From Enoplolaimus lenunculus (lineage: Eukaryota; Nematoda; Enoplea; Enoplida; Thoracostomopsidae), in contig JASANG010002241.1 in assembly GCA_030248215.1 (NCBI GenBank), forward strand, positions 1-64,000: a stretch of DNA of 64,000 nt. Reading direction: 5' to 3'. Position numbers and translations under genes: made by a program. A model generated the notes under the pieces. It worked only from the letters and a program-made list of their open reading frames with translations. It searched no databases and was not told the DNA's origin. Numbering within the stretch: position 1 is the stretch's first letter; each line of letters starts with the position of its first letter. Of the stretch, positions 49,801-60,654 are shown piece by piece.

Positions 49801-50666
49801 CCAAGTGAGAGATGTAAAATTCAACTTTGAAGGCTATAAATTCTATGGCACAATTTATTCCAAAGTACATTGGTTCCTGTCGACAAATCTAAGCTGATCG
49901 TAAAACTGTTCAAATTCTATCAGATCAGGCTGGTAGCAAGCTCACTTTGCTAGGTGGGGCTAACAAACATTCAAAAGGGGCATACAAGGGGTTTCGTTCT
50001 CTTACCAGCTAGGTTTTAAAATTTGCTAGGGGGCCAATTTTTCAGGGGGGGGCTGAGTTCCCTTGCCTCCCTTGGCTACGAGGACGTATCAGATATTATT
50101 CGTTTTGCTTACACTTATGTGTTTTAAGTTGCCAGCCGGCACAGAAATGCATTAAAAACGTAACTTTACAGCCTTTAAAAGATACCATAACAATTTATCG
50201 TGAAGTACGTACGTTTTTAACTCTTTTCAGATGGCCATTTCCTCCACCTCACATTAGCGTCGACACCGCCACACCGTCCTGTTCACCGCACAGCATCCGA
50301 TCGATTAACCCAAGCAATGCTTCCTGGTCAGGATCATTTTCTAGAGGATCTTCGATTGCAAATACGCCACAGTTATCACCTCGTGCAAGCTTACGACGAC
50401 AAATGTTTAAATATCGTCTTTCTCGCCAGAATTCAACAGCAGAACTATCTGAATTAGAGTACGTTCGAGATTTAAAACTCTCCGATAGATCTCTGAACAG
50501 GAGAGACAAAACGCCAACGCAAGTGCTGGACACCGTTATGCATCCGCCACCGAGAAAACATTCCGCTAAATCGCGGCGTGCACCTGCACCACTGCAGCTA
50601 GAATTACTTCAAGTTCCATCGTTCCATGATGCAAAGTCCACAATGGATCGACTGTCGCCTCCTTGA
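40873..50666 (+). CDS. DEG/ENaC (degenerin) channel subunit, complete, 10 exons, 727 aa
   Basis: Trimeric amiloride-sensitive Na+ channel family. Exons: 40873-41023, 41640-41789, 42654-42745, 43697-43918, 45114-45374, 46419-46601, 47423-47531, 47831-48183, 49036-49262, 50231-50666; all phases agree. Seen: the gating motif FCNTTNIHG (His47-Gly48), TM1 about 62-84, FPQIMFC after TM1, a cysteine-rich extracellular domain (NCITDCQ..NRTC; SCYSQCVIPCKSFVY), and TM2 482-505 (NVGGMVSLWSGASF) with the G-x-S filter Gly490-Ala491-Ser492 and Ser479 near the degenerin site. A 220-residue cytoplasmic tail is basic, then Ser/Pro-rich (WPFPPPHISVDT). Exon 7 (47423) is the least certain: both splice sites are weak and its content rests on cysteine spacing. 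It could pair with the stomatin upstream; that is inference. Confidence 0.88.
42751..43202. mobile_element. TA-flanked MITE, TACTGTA family, copy 3
   Basis: Starts TACTGTAGTAACCCGAATAA directly after the GTAAG of the exon-3 donor of the DEG/ENaC gene and ends CTTATTCGGGTCAATATAGTA. Near full length (about 450 bp). Confidence 0.85.
43226..43414. mobile_element. F2 element with TTAGGC-like core, copy 3
   Basis: AGCCCATGTAAAGATCAGGG, then GGCGGAACGTTTTTCTG, to the right end TTGTTCCGTACATCGGCC. Core rows TTAGGCTTAGGCC and ACGCTTAAGC. It lies 23 bp after a TACTGTA element. No target duplication seen. Confidence 0.7.
44468..44579. repeat. Tandem duplication, 56-bp unit x2
   Basis: GTGAACTAAATATATTGTGT..TATGTATATGTTTGA occurs twice head to tail with one difference (CACACAG/CATACAG). 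It is a recent local duplication within a DEG/ENaC intron. Confidence 0.9.
44820..45090. repeat. Degenerate tandem repeats, about 45-bp unit
   Basis: Repeats of a unit like AAAATCCTGGATCCACCAGC followed by ATAAAAATTTGA stand before DEG/ENaC exon 5. Units differ by substitutions and small indels. Non-coding. Confidence 0.6.
45473..45802. repeat. F3-like element with a 76-bp TTAGGC-containing tandem array
   Basis: A worn F3 left end (CTCGTCAAATCGTCAACCGA..GTGTTCCGATACGTCG) leads into three 76-bp units and a partial fourth, starting at 45543, 45619, 45695 and 45771, each with CATCATTAGGCTTAGACT and GAGTCTTAGGCAAG. Very similar units imply recent expansion of an element core. Confidence 0.8.
45813..45960. 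mobile_element. TGCAAAAAATG-ended MITE fragment
   Basis: ACTCCGCCAGAGTCAAATTC and its inverted partner CTGGCGGAGTCGAATTTTGA face each other, then CCATTTTTTGCAGTGTA ends the element. Related copies lie at 54111-54372 and about 62268-62395. Confidence 0.6.
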
Positions 50667-50770
50667 ATACCACCCGAGCATTTTTGTCTGACAATGCAAT
50701 GAAAATTTTCTCGAAAATCTTACGGCGTTATCTTATGATTTGGATGATGTGCAAATTTTCTGTAAAATTA

Positions 50771-50776
50771 AATAAA
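50771..50776 (+). promoter_or_regulatory. Polyadenylation signal of DEG/ENaC gene 1
   Basis: AATAAA 104 bp after the TGA of the last exon, in AT-rich sequence. Confidence 0.55.
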
Positions 50777-53180
50777 CTAATTTTACAATCTATTCTGTTG
50801 TCATTGCTAGTTCCCTTATTTTAAACTATGCCGTTTACTGTTTTGCGATATTATTCGCCATGTTTGCTTATACAAAACATTTTAGCCAAAGATCAGTTTT
50901 GGCTCCTATTGCGTATAACAGAACGTCTGTGACTATGGCAAACTGGGATTTTGTTAGCAATTTTCGCAGTTTGCCGTATATATACATGTTACTAAGCCGG
51001 CAATAGACGTTTAGTCGGTATATGTGCACGGTATGTGTAATATAAAGTTGTTGCAATTGATCACATGGTGCCGCATGCTTGATAGAGTGCAAGATGTCCG
51101 AGGTTCGATTGCTGGAGTGGACTTTAACTTTGGGCGAAACTAAGAACAAGGGTTGTTGCTGACTGTGGCGCTCAAACAGTGCTAAATATTGTTGGAAATG
51201 CGGCACAACGTTTAAGTAGCTACTATTAGTGACGATTTAACCTCAGGTTTTTTGTTTTCACACAGCGGCTAAAATTATATGCAGCATGTTCTTAGGTTTG
51301 AAGAAACTTTAACGTCGCGTTAGAAATCAAATGTACTTATATACAAAATGTGAGAAATGCTTGATTTTAGCAAAAAATACGTCGAGTAGTGCCGCAATCC
51401 GCAATTAAACGTTTTATTAGTCGTCACAGTATACCTAAAGAGTCAAAAAGGTAACGCTTAAACGTGACGTTCAGATTCTGAAGAACGCGAGTCAACCACC
51501 GAAAACATTCGAGTAAGTGATCGCATGGGTCAGAGATTTAACAAGTGACCGATAAAGTTCCTAATACTTTGGTGATCCCTCGTTTTGAGTCTTTTTCACA
51601 AGCGCTTATCAATTTGCTGTATTGACCCGAATAAGAGGGGGAGGCAATAAGAGGGGGTCCCAATTTTGGGTCCGAATCAATAGGAGTCCGTATCCGTAAT
51701 AAGAATCCGTAAGCGAATAGATTCCCTAAACCCTAATTAGAGCCCATAATGTCAATTAACCCTAATTGTAGCGCATAAATGACTTCAGGGCCAAATAATT
51801 TGAGTTCGAAACTTTAAGCGTACTTAAATTTTTAAAGTACATTCCTAAGTATAACCTTGTATTATCACTCAAGCTGTTGACACAAGACAAATAAACGTTT
51901 AATTCAACGGATAATTGCAGTACCGGATATATATTAGTATCGAAGGGCGGCGGAGCGTGGGTTAAAAATAAATAACAGTCCGTAACCGAATAACATAGGG
52001 GGGTACCTTCTGGAGAGGCCAAATAAATATCAGTCCCACCTCTTATTCGGGTCACTACTGTACACAAATATTTAAAATTAAAATTTTTTCACAAATGCAT
52101 TTCCTGTCAGATCCTTTTTATGGTCAATTGTTTTATTTTTAGTAAGCCCCTCCATTGTTTAAATACTGCAATTGTAAAAAATACTCTAAAATTCTGGTCT
52201 AAGATCAAGCGCAGAAAGATTTTGTTAGAGAACGCTTGACCCATTCCTTTCAATGAGGGTTGTTGGCCAGAAAAGTTACCGGAAAAAGTGTTTTTTTCCA
52301 TTTTTTTCCGAGGGGGTGGAAAAAATGGAAAAATATTAAACGATTCTTAAATATTATTTGCATTTAAATATAATGTAAAATAACGTTTTTAAATGACATG
52401 TAACTAATTTACACATGCAACACATTAACAGTGACCGCGTGTATATGTCTTCCAGGACACATTATATGTCCGAAAAGAGCGAAAACTGCAGCATATGAAC
52501 ATATACAACCAAACTTAAATTGAAAAAAAATCGAATTTATAAGGTTTCAATTTCCCGATTGGACCCAAAATTTTTTGTCGAGAAATTAGACAAATTATTT
52601 ACCAATTGACACAGGTTGCGGAGCTAGGACAAATATTTTTAAATGTTTCCCCAGTCAGACGTCTGGCTGACGAATTATATAAAAACTACATTGTGCGCCG
52701 AGCCATGATCGCTGGCAGCGCGCCAAATAAATTGTTTAAAAACAACTCGTTAAGCATACTTCTGATCGCAACACCACTCGACTCAACTCTACAAACTGCG
52801 TCAAATGATATATAATTTGTCCAACTTTTCGAAAAAATTTTTGGGTCCCAAGGCGCTACCTAGCGGCCTTAAAAATCGATTATTTCAAAAATTCAGACTT
52901 CGGTATGGAATAACCAGCAGATGTCATCAGAAGCTCAAATGCGCCAAAATTTTCAAAATTCAAGCATTTTTGAGCAAACGCCGGTTAAGGGTAGGATAAC
53001 CGATCACTCAGACGAAGAATGAGTTTTTTGCATTTTTTTCTTTGTTTTCCGGAAAAAATGAAAAAATTCATTTTTTTAAAGTCATAATTTTTTTCCGAAA
53101 AAAACAACCCTGCTTTCAACACATAAACTTTACGCACAATATTAATATTTGCATGCCGATTTCAACTTCTGAGCAATCAT
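50777..53180. other. Intergenic stretch
   Basis: Contains a TACTGTA-family MITE (51615-52062). Around 52260-53110 two facing T-rich/A-rich stretches (TTTTTTCCATTTTTTTCCG; GGAAAAAATGAAAAAATTC) suggest a further worn inverted-repeat element. No coding exon recognised. Confidence 0.45.
51615..52062. mobile_element. TA-flanked MITE, TACTGTA family, copy 4
   Basis: TGCTGTATTGACCCGAATAA to CTTATTCGGGTCACTACTGTA. It shares the same internal blocks as the copies at 29595 and 42751 and is close to full length. Confidence 0.85.
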
Positions 53181-53182
53181 AG

Positions 53183-54696
53183 GTGAAAAGAAGTTTCAAA
53201 ATTCAAGTTGGATTATACAAGTTTTTTGAATATAAACCCTGTAACAGCAATTTGGTCCAAGTAAACTATAGCCGATCCCAAACATTACATGAACGTAAGA
53301 ATCGCAAAAAAACTTCAATCTGCCGTAAGAAATTTTGTCCACCAGTCAAAATTGAAACAGTCATACCGCGCTGTGTCGTTGTTTATACGGAGGTCACAGT
53401 GGTTTTAGTACCGAGCAGTGGCAACCCCTGATTATCATAGAAGCTGCTTTGATATTTTTAGATTGTACAAGTTATTTATTGGGCTCGATCTAATATTATT
53501 GTTAATCAAAAATACGATGTGTAACGAATAATCTACCGATAAACGTTAGCGTTTTTATGAACGATAGTCAGTAAAAGCGAAAAAAGCATATCTTAAAGAT
53601 TAAGTTCACTAGTTGCAGCTTAGATTATTTTTTGCAATATATAAATCAATGCTTCAGTTTCTTCGTTAATATTAAGCGTTTCAGAACTTCATATCTATGT
53701 AATTAAAGCTGGAACGTACCACGTATACGTATTTTGGGCATCGTTCCATCTGATTTTATTTTGTTGTAAGCAGAAGATTTTATAATTTTGTTCACAAGCT
53801 GTTCTACAAAAAAATTTTAGTTGTATTGCGACATTTGCGTGGAATATGATGGCGCCGGCTGAAAATATTGCAACCAATTTACCTAGTAGTGCGGTAATAG
53901 CTGTAGAAACACCTGCGTTGGTTGTGCCGCGTCGTACAATCATGATGTGGATCTCACGAACAATCTTCCCAGATTCCTCCAGCCGACAATCCTCCCCGAA
54001 ATCTTCTCGTGGACAATCTCTCACAAAATTCCACCCCCCCCCCCAAAACTGCTCTCATGGATAATCTTCTCTCGCGATTCCTCTCAAAGATAATACTCTC
54101 CCCCACTCTTTACATTGCAAAAAATGGTGAGTCACACTGACTATCTCCGGAACCGACGGGACTACACAAACTGAGTCAAATTCGACGGGACTACACAAAC
54201 TGAGTCAAACTCAAACGCCAGAGTGAAACGTGTGACTAAATGAGTCGAATTTGACGCTTGTGGAGTCGAATTTGACGTAGTTTGTGGAGTCGCGTCGAAT
54301 TTGACTCAGTTTGTGTTTTACCGTAAAGCCTATTTCGGAGAGTGAATTTGACTCATCATTTTTTGCAGTATAGTAGCCCTGGAAAAGTCTGACTGGACAG
54401 TTGTGAATTTTTCCATTAATATAGGTAAAAGTGTGCCATTTGCAAAATTGCTCACACATGCTGCTGATCGCCGTGTTATTGAAGCGATCACGCCACATGC
54501 CATCCTGCAAATACTAATGCAGAAACGCGCGTTCACAAGCCGTCATATTTTTGATCCGACGCTGGTCTCTATTCCAGTACAAATCAATGTGCTGGGTATG
54601 CACACTGTTCGGATCCACGAAGTTGATGCTGCGGTTGATCGTCCAATGCTCAACCGCAAGTCCTGCAATGCCACGATTAACCCAACAATCGTCTAA
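53183..54696 (+). CDS. Possible mitochondrial ribosomal protein bL9m gene
   Basis: The part at about 54373-54696 is coding-like: GC content rises and the frame is open to TAA (HAADRRVIEAITPHAILQ; VQINVLGMHTVRI; DRPMLNRK). From memory the end resembles MRPL9 (VTVNGLDTVRV..FEKP), a large-subunit protein of the mitochondrial ribosome. Two weaker upstream frames in the right order could be its N-terminal half: 53330-53420 (VKIETVIPRCVVVYTEV) and 53780-53900 (WNMMAPAENIATN, cf. the L9 segment AVYASPEN). Splice sites joining the three are weak and phases are unproven, so only the last block is claimed with any confidence. It stands between two DEG/ENaC genes on the same strand. Confidence 0.4.
54111..54372. 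mobile_element. TGCAAAAAATG-ended MITE, full copy
   Basis: The left TACATTGCAAAAAATGGTGA and right TCATTTTTTGCAGTATA ends are inverted; TA borders both sides. The interior has a 32-bp unit repeated (CGACGGGACTACACAAACTG) and many GAGTCGAATTTGAC words. The right end reads as a splice acceptor (TTTTTTGCAG). Confidence 0.75.
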
Positions 54697-57136
54697 ACGA
54701 ACAAACGATTAATCTCTAGACATAAGCCTAAATCAAGTCTAAACCTAAGCAGACGTTCGCTAAAGTAAAAGTTCAAAACTCTAAACTTGCATCAAACCAG
54801 AAATTCAAACCGTTATTCCACACTGTACCAAACTAAATACTAACCAGTTTGAAATAAAACTAAATTAAAATTTTTCTCACGGACAATTTCCCTCTTCCTA
54901 GGTTCAACCCATGGACTGTTACATTACGTAAAAAATCGAAGCGAAAGCTACTTATATACAAAACGAAATAGTTCCCAGAAACTACTGGACAAAAATGTCA
55001 AAGTGTATATTTTTTACATCCCATCCCATCAGGCTACGCCCAAGTGTACACTAAAGTGAAGTGAAAGTTTTAAGTTTAAGCAATACATGTGAAATTTCTT
55101 GCAAAGCACATTTAGTACTATATAAAAATTGCAATTTTAGCTCAGGCTATTTGTACACATTCTGTAAGGCGCTCCGTCAATTTTTCTTTGATGTTCTGCT
55201 TTCAAAATTGAAAATGTGCCAAAGGAATGGAAGAATTATCTATCACTTACGGTTTTGTGTTTTTTATGTTCGTTGATACACTTTGAACCAACGTAAAGGT
55301 ATTATTCCGTTTAGTACACATTATTTACCATTTCTTCCAAATTTGTCCGGCGCCGAGTAACACAAATTCCCAAACAGACTGTTCAACATTGGTGTTTAAT
55401 TTGACCGTCTACGGCCATGAATTTTAAAACATGGTTGGAAAAATATTGTGTATGAGTTTTATAATGAAATGGCTTCCATAGAATTGTCTCACTGCAAAAA
55501 ACTATCAACCAACCAATTGAAAAAAGCATCGCTTTTCTCAGTCAGCAACTTTTCACGTTTAAACAATACTGACCGTCTACTAATATTGACTGTAGTTTCA
55601 AGATCAAAACTTGTTAATAAAAACAGTCATATATTAAACAATTAGACGAAATCAGCAAAACTGTTTAGCAGAACATTTACATATGTTTCATTCGTACTTT
55701 ATTAAGCTTTGTAGTGTTTCAAACACCTCTAGGCGTTCTATAACCTATAAGTGTTCTAAGCCATTGATCCACGGCATCGTTCCGCAATTGTGTTACAATG
55801 CTTTTTCATTCATTACTATCATGTATTATGTGTCCTGTTTAATCAAACATTCTGAAACTAACATTAAATATTAACCTAAAAAATTGGCAGCCGAATTCTA
55901 TGTACCTTAATATGCCCATGCATTCCGAAAACTTATCTCATATTTAATGCTTATTCTTTTCTTTTAGTCCAGGGAAATGTAGCAAAAGAATCTGAGATAA
56001 ATATCATTCTTATAATGCTTACGTAAAACTATACGCAAACATTTTTTCAAAAAACAAAACAGTGTACGGACATAGGTGCAAGCTCCATGGACAACTGAAA
56101 TGGCGTGGACATTTTATGTGCAACCCAAACCAGTGGTAACGTGGGACCGACATAATTTACATTTTACGTGCCAAAAACTCTGCGTACAATCAAACACGAC
56201 CTCGCTGAGGCGAAATTGCAAAAAAAGTCGTGCGCTGTGAGAGCTCATCTGCGCGCACTGCAGTACTTTGAATATACAAGTGAAATTTCTAGCAAAATCT
56301 ATTCAGTACTAAAAATTTCTTAATTGTCTTGAACTACATTTGACAAAAATCTAAACTGAGATTATGGGTCGGAATAGAATTTGATAGTTTGTGCGAACGG
56401 CTTTCATTAATATTTTCAGACGCTAAAATACCTATTAACCAGTAGAAATCGTATTCCAATGTCATATGACGGTAACAACTGCGCGGTGAATAATTCAAAG
56501 TTCCAAAAATTTCGGAAAACCTTGCGTTCCGATGTGCAAGGATTTTCGGAAGATACAACACTACATGGAATTAAAGGTGTTGATTAAACGAACATTGATT
56601 ATGTTACCCATCAACACCGATGGAAATTTAGCTGGACATAACGATTCAGAGTGTATTTGTAATTCATTTTTGCGCTTTTAATTTCAAAAATTAGCTTATT
56701 ATAAGGTTTATATACAATACTAATGAAATCTATTTTATTTTATCGCCATTTTTTAGTAAAAAAATAACTTCTTGAAGATCACTAATTTAAAAACTACCAA
56801 AATTTAATACAGGAGTTTCTAATTACGGTAAATTTTAACGGAACCGGAAGGTGAAAAAATGACAGACTATGTTGTTGACAACAAATTGTCCGTTTTGAAA
56901 CGTGCTTGAAATTTGTGGAATGTTCAGGGAAGGTCATGAGAAGCAAAATACGCCATTTTTGGGCAAACGAACGCCGGCTGGGCAGGTCACAGAACAAACC
57001 CAAAAAAGCCACCTAAGTTTGCTTCGATTCTTGTGGTCCGAGGTTTTTCAGCTGCGGTTGTACACCTGTTGGTTGCATACTCTCATTCGACAGTCTCAGT
57101 GTAATTGTTTTGAAATTTTCAATCGACTTATTTCAG
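54697..57136. other. Interval before DEG/ENaC gene 2 TM1 exon
   Basis: No secure exon. The first exon of DEG/ENaC gene 2 (cytoplasmic N-terminus with the His-Gly motif) should lie here. An open frame at 56902-57130 continues into the TM1 exon but lacks an FCxxTxxHG-like motif, so the start of the gene is unresolved. Confidence 0.4.
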
Positions 57137-60100
57137 AAATATTTTACAAAAGCCATCGAAACCTCAAATTAGGTTGGCTGTTACTAATGGTGACATGCTA
57201 CAGCGGCAACTTCTACTGCTTATACACAATTATACACCAGTATCAAACTTCGCCTACGTCTACATCTATCACGGTATGTCTGCAGCTTTAATTTTAGACT
57301 CACGCAATGGCGAGATGCAATGGAAGCCATCCCGGTTTAGAGCCCTCGACAGAGATCAAAATTAAGATTTCGTGTTTAAGGTTTAGTGCTAAAATAGCGT
57401 TTTTCCTTACGCTCGCTTTGTCTGGCGAATTTTTTCCACAATTTTATTTAGTGCAGTCCGCGTTTTAGAAATTTCTCGATTTGTCTTTGGACTCACAGTT
57501 TATACCATACTGACAGCCATAACAACCGTAGCCTCTTATTAGTAAATCATTTTGAACTGGATTTGATTTAGTTTCGATGTTGATCTTAAATTTAAGATTT
57601 GAATACAATATTAAACGCTTGTCTTTATATAAAATTTCTTGATAAAACAGTTAACATGTATTGGAAAAAATCGTTCAAACGGGTATTGTAAAAAAGCACA
57701 ATACCAACCTGTTTGAGTGATTCTTTGAATCCACAAATTCAATGTTGCTTCAGGCCCGCAGCCAGCTCACCCTGTTTGGTGGGCTAAAAGATTTTTCAGG
57801 ATCGACATACAAGGATTTTTAATGACTTACAAGCAAAGTTGAATAATTTCTCGTGGGGGGCAATCATTTTCCAGGAGGAATTGAGCCCGCCTATCCCCTT
57901 TGGCTACGGGACTATGCCGTCTAAAATTAGTATTTACAGCACATTCATCCTAAACAATTCCCAACAATTATGTTTTGTCCACAAGTCTGGATGAACAAAG
58001 CAAACTTTGAAGCTTCTGGACTGACGCGACAAGAGTTAAACGACGTCATGGAACTGATTAAACTCATATCGTGGAGTAATTATATGTTTCGGATCGAAAT
58101 GCAAACTGAAAATGTAAGCAAAATAATGACACTAAACGCTAGAGAGGGCGTGCGTGAGCAGTATCGTTTTTAGTTTTTGAATAACCAAAAATCAAAGTCA
58201 CTAATGCGGGGTTCACGTTATAACCAGGGCAGCTTGGGACACGTTTTCCCTATTAAACTATTGGGTAACATTTTGTCTGCTTATAATCCCTATATAGCAC
58301 TCAAAAATTCGTATTTGTCTGCTGATAACATGTGTGGGTCACATTTTGTTCTTCAATATCATATGATATTCGAGGTATTGTCTGCGAATATCATATGATA
58401 TATTTTCAAAAGTCTGCATACTTGAGGTAACATACACAAATTGTCCTGTTGATTATCATATGATATTAAAATTTGAAATTTGAATTTTTGAATTATGAAG
58501 CTGTGATTTTATGCGATTTTGTGTCGGAAACGATATGCAGGCCTGTATTAGGTATACTTAACGCACATTTGTGCCGCTACCGTCCAATGTTATATTCATT
58601 TATTAGTACCCAAAGGTTACACTGTTCCGCTGAATATCATATGATATTCGTTGAAATTTTGGAATATTCGGAAATGGAATGCGTAATGTATTCCTTTGAT
58701 TTGTAGTGCGCCCTGGAAATGGAAACAGGCAACTGAAAATTAGGCGTTCACGGCAAACGAACGACTTCAAAAATTGATTTAGCGTTTGTTTGATAATAAC
58801 TTGGACTCACCCATGTTAGTAATTATAGAGACCTGCCCATTGAGAGACAAGAAAACGCTGGGAACTTAAAGACTTGTACGTTTAGGTTTATTGGGTTTAG
58901 GCTTAGTAGACAAACCCCTGTAATTAAACATGGGCCATAACTTGCGTACTCAATGTCACAATTTTTAAATTGGTTGTCTAATAGAGGTCGGTAAAAATAG
59001 CATACTTTCAGAACACGGATGTTTTGCCTAACATCACAACAGCTCAACAGAATCTCAAGTTTTTGATGACAAAGCACAGCGTAACATCGATGCATGACGT
59101 ATACATTAAAAGCTCGTGGAACGCGTCCAATGATCTTGTTGTAAGACTTTCTCGGGGATCGATGTGCCTTAGCACTTTCAAGTCCTAAATTTTGACATTT
59201 TTAGCTAATTTCCACTATTATTTTATGAATTGCTACACTGTTTTTGCAAACAATTTCCTTATGCAATGTGCATCCTTGCGATGCGTTCATTCTGACAAAT
59301 TACCATAAAAAAATTAAAAACTGCTTTAGATTTAGCAGAAAAGATATGGTCAACCTGAACATTAACTTTTCTTTTAATATTGAATCTTGCCTGCTGCTGC
59401 TACCCAATGTCTATATGCCATTTTATAATTCGTTTTGTTCCAAACTCTGCATAATTGCTTCAAAAAAATTATTACATCGTAAGTATTAGTAATGCATATA
59501 AGCACTTCCAACGTAGAGTTGACCCGGGTCCGAAGCACAAGGTCCTAGGGCCAAGTCGGTACGGGGCCAAGTTAGAACACGTAAAGATAACTATCAGCAA
59601 TAGCTACGATATACATAATACGTATGGGGTAACTAACAGTGGGAAAGTAAAAAGTTTATATATTGTGTAGTGTGTACAGCAAACCGTGGGAAAACATAAA
59701 TCCGCTCCCAGGGCCAGGCTCCACGGCAGCTTTACTTCAATGTGAGACTGGTAAAAGAGTTGATGTTAGTCTACCGCTTATGGGTAGGTACATCTTAAAC
59801 AATGATTTCTGCTTTGCTAGCATCAAACGGGCCATTCTATGCAAAGAATATTTTTTCCTCCCTCTGAAACCTTGTATACATTCAAATTCGTATATAATGT
59901 CCAGAACGATGGCACCAAGTCGCTCATCCTTGAAGTGATTGGCTCGGCAACGCAACCGCAACCGTTTGTCACTACCGACGCAGTTTGCTATCAGGTGTCG
60001 CTTCCGGTTGGACCTCAGTCACCTAGTAACAGTTCTTCTTCTGGCGGATCTGCGTTCCGCACATTTCGAAACCCTCGATTGGCAGCATTTAAACGATTTG

Positions 60101-60295
60101 GCAGAGATTCATCGGATATTTCACGTGAATGGGAAATGTACTTAGCCATAGTTTACACAATATTCAGTATTCCTTTGTGGCTTCCGCAACAGTACACAAT
60201 TGCTGAGCGTTTGAATGAGGCGAATTTGCACAAAATTAGAATTGGTTCACATGCCAGAAGCCGACAGTCAAATAATGATTATGTTATTGAACGAG
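57137..60295 (+). CDS. Second DEG/ENaC channel gene, partial (TM1 and half of the extracellular domain)
   Basis: Paralogue of the gene at 40873, same strand. Exons: 57137-57273 (TM1, LKLGWLLLMVTCYSG), 57940-58113 (FPTIMFCPQVWMNK against FPQIMFCPERWVNR), 59012-59140 (VTSMHDVYIKSSW against LTSIHDVYRKIAM), 59821-60295 (TTDAVCYQVSLPV against RASTVCYRITFNN, and IPLWLPQQYTIAERL against FTYWLPGNLTHPDVD). Phases agree (2-0, 0-0, 0-0, 0-1). The last donor reads GAG|GTTAGT. The cysteine-rich core, TM2 and tail are not found before position 64000, so the gene either runs off the window across a long repeat-filled intron or is truncated. The first exon is also missing. Confidence 0.75.
58355..58648. repeat. 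Four copies of a 12-16-bp perfect palindrome
   Basis: AATATCATATGATATT or its core lies at 58355-58370, 58388-58401, 58454-58465 and 58633-58648, all in one intron of DEG/ENaC gene 2. Spacing is irregular, so this is not a simple tandem repeat. Confidence 0.85.
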
Positions 60296-60365
60296 GTTAG
60301 TTCGAAGAGTCAAGAGTGTTAATGTAGTTGCTATCAATGCAACCGTTATATTAATGATGGCTGTT

Positions 60366-60597
60366 TTACGGGCAAACGAATCTACGATAATTCGTCGCCC
60401 TACAACTTGTTACCCTACAGTGTCCTAACGCATACAAATCAATCTAAGCATAACTCTAAGCGCAATCCTAAAAGCGTAAGCTTTTAGCTTAAACATAATA
60501 ATGGGCGACGAATTGTTGAGTGGATGACGTTTCGGATTAAAAGGAGTCTGTCGACGAGTGGTCGAGCGACAAATTGTCGTGACACCTCGACAACACA
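60366..60597. mobile_element. GACAATTCGTCG family (F3), copy 2, reversed
   Basis: Facing ends GATAATTCGTCGCCC and GCGACAAATTGTCGTG. The core has worn CCTAAGC-like units; internal blocks (AGTGTCCTAACG, TTTCGGATTAAAAG) match the copy at 24128 in reverse. Confidence 0.7.
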
Positions 60598-60654
60598 GCT
60601 CATCATATAGAGCAAAAGCATTTTAATATATCCACGTTAACTGCATAGGTCTAC

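Noticed and set aside
51030-51150. Possible fourth SINE around GAGGTTCGATTGC
   Set aside because: Only the B-box-like part is present; the start and tail of the 117-bp family are missing.
55683-55874. First exon of DEG/ENaC gene 2 (KCSKPLIHG resembles FCNTTNIHG)
   Set aside because: The Cys-to-His spacing matches, but the nearest phase-1 donor would create a stop at the join to the TM1 exon and the flanking residues are not family-like.
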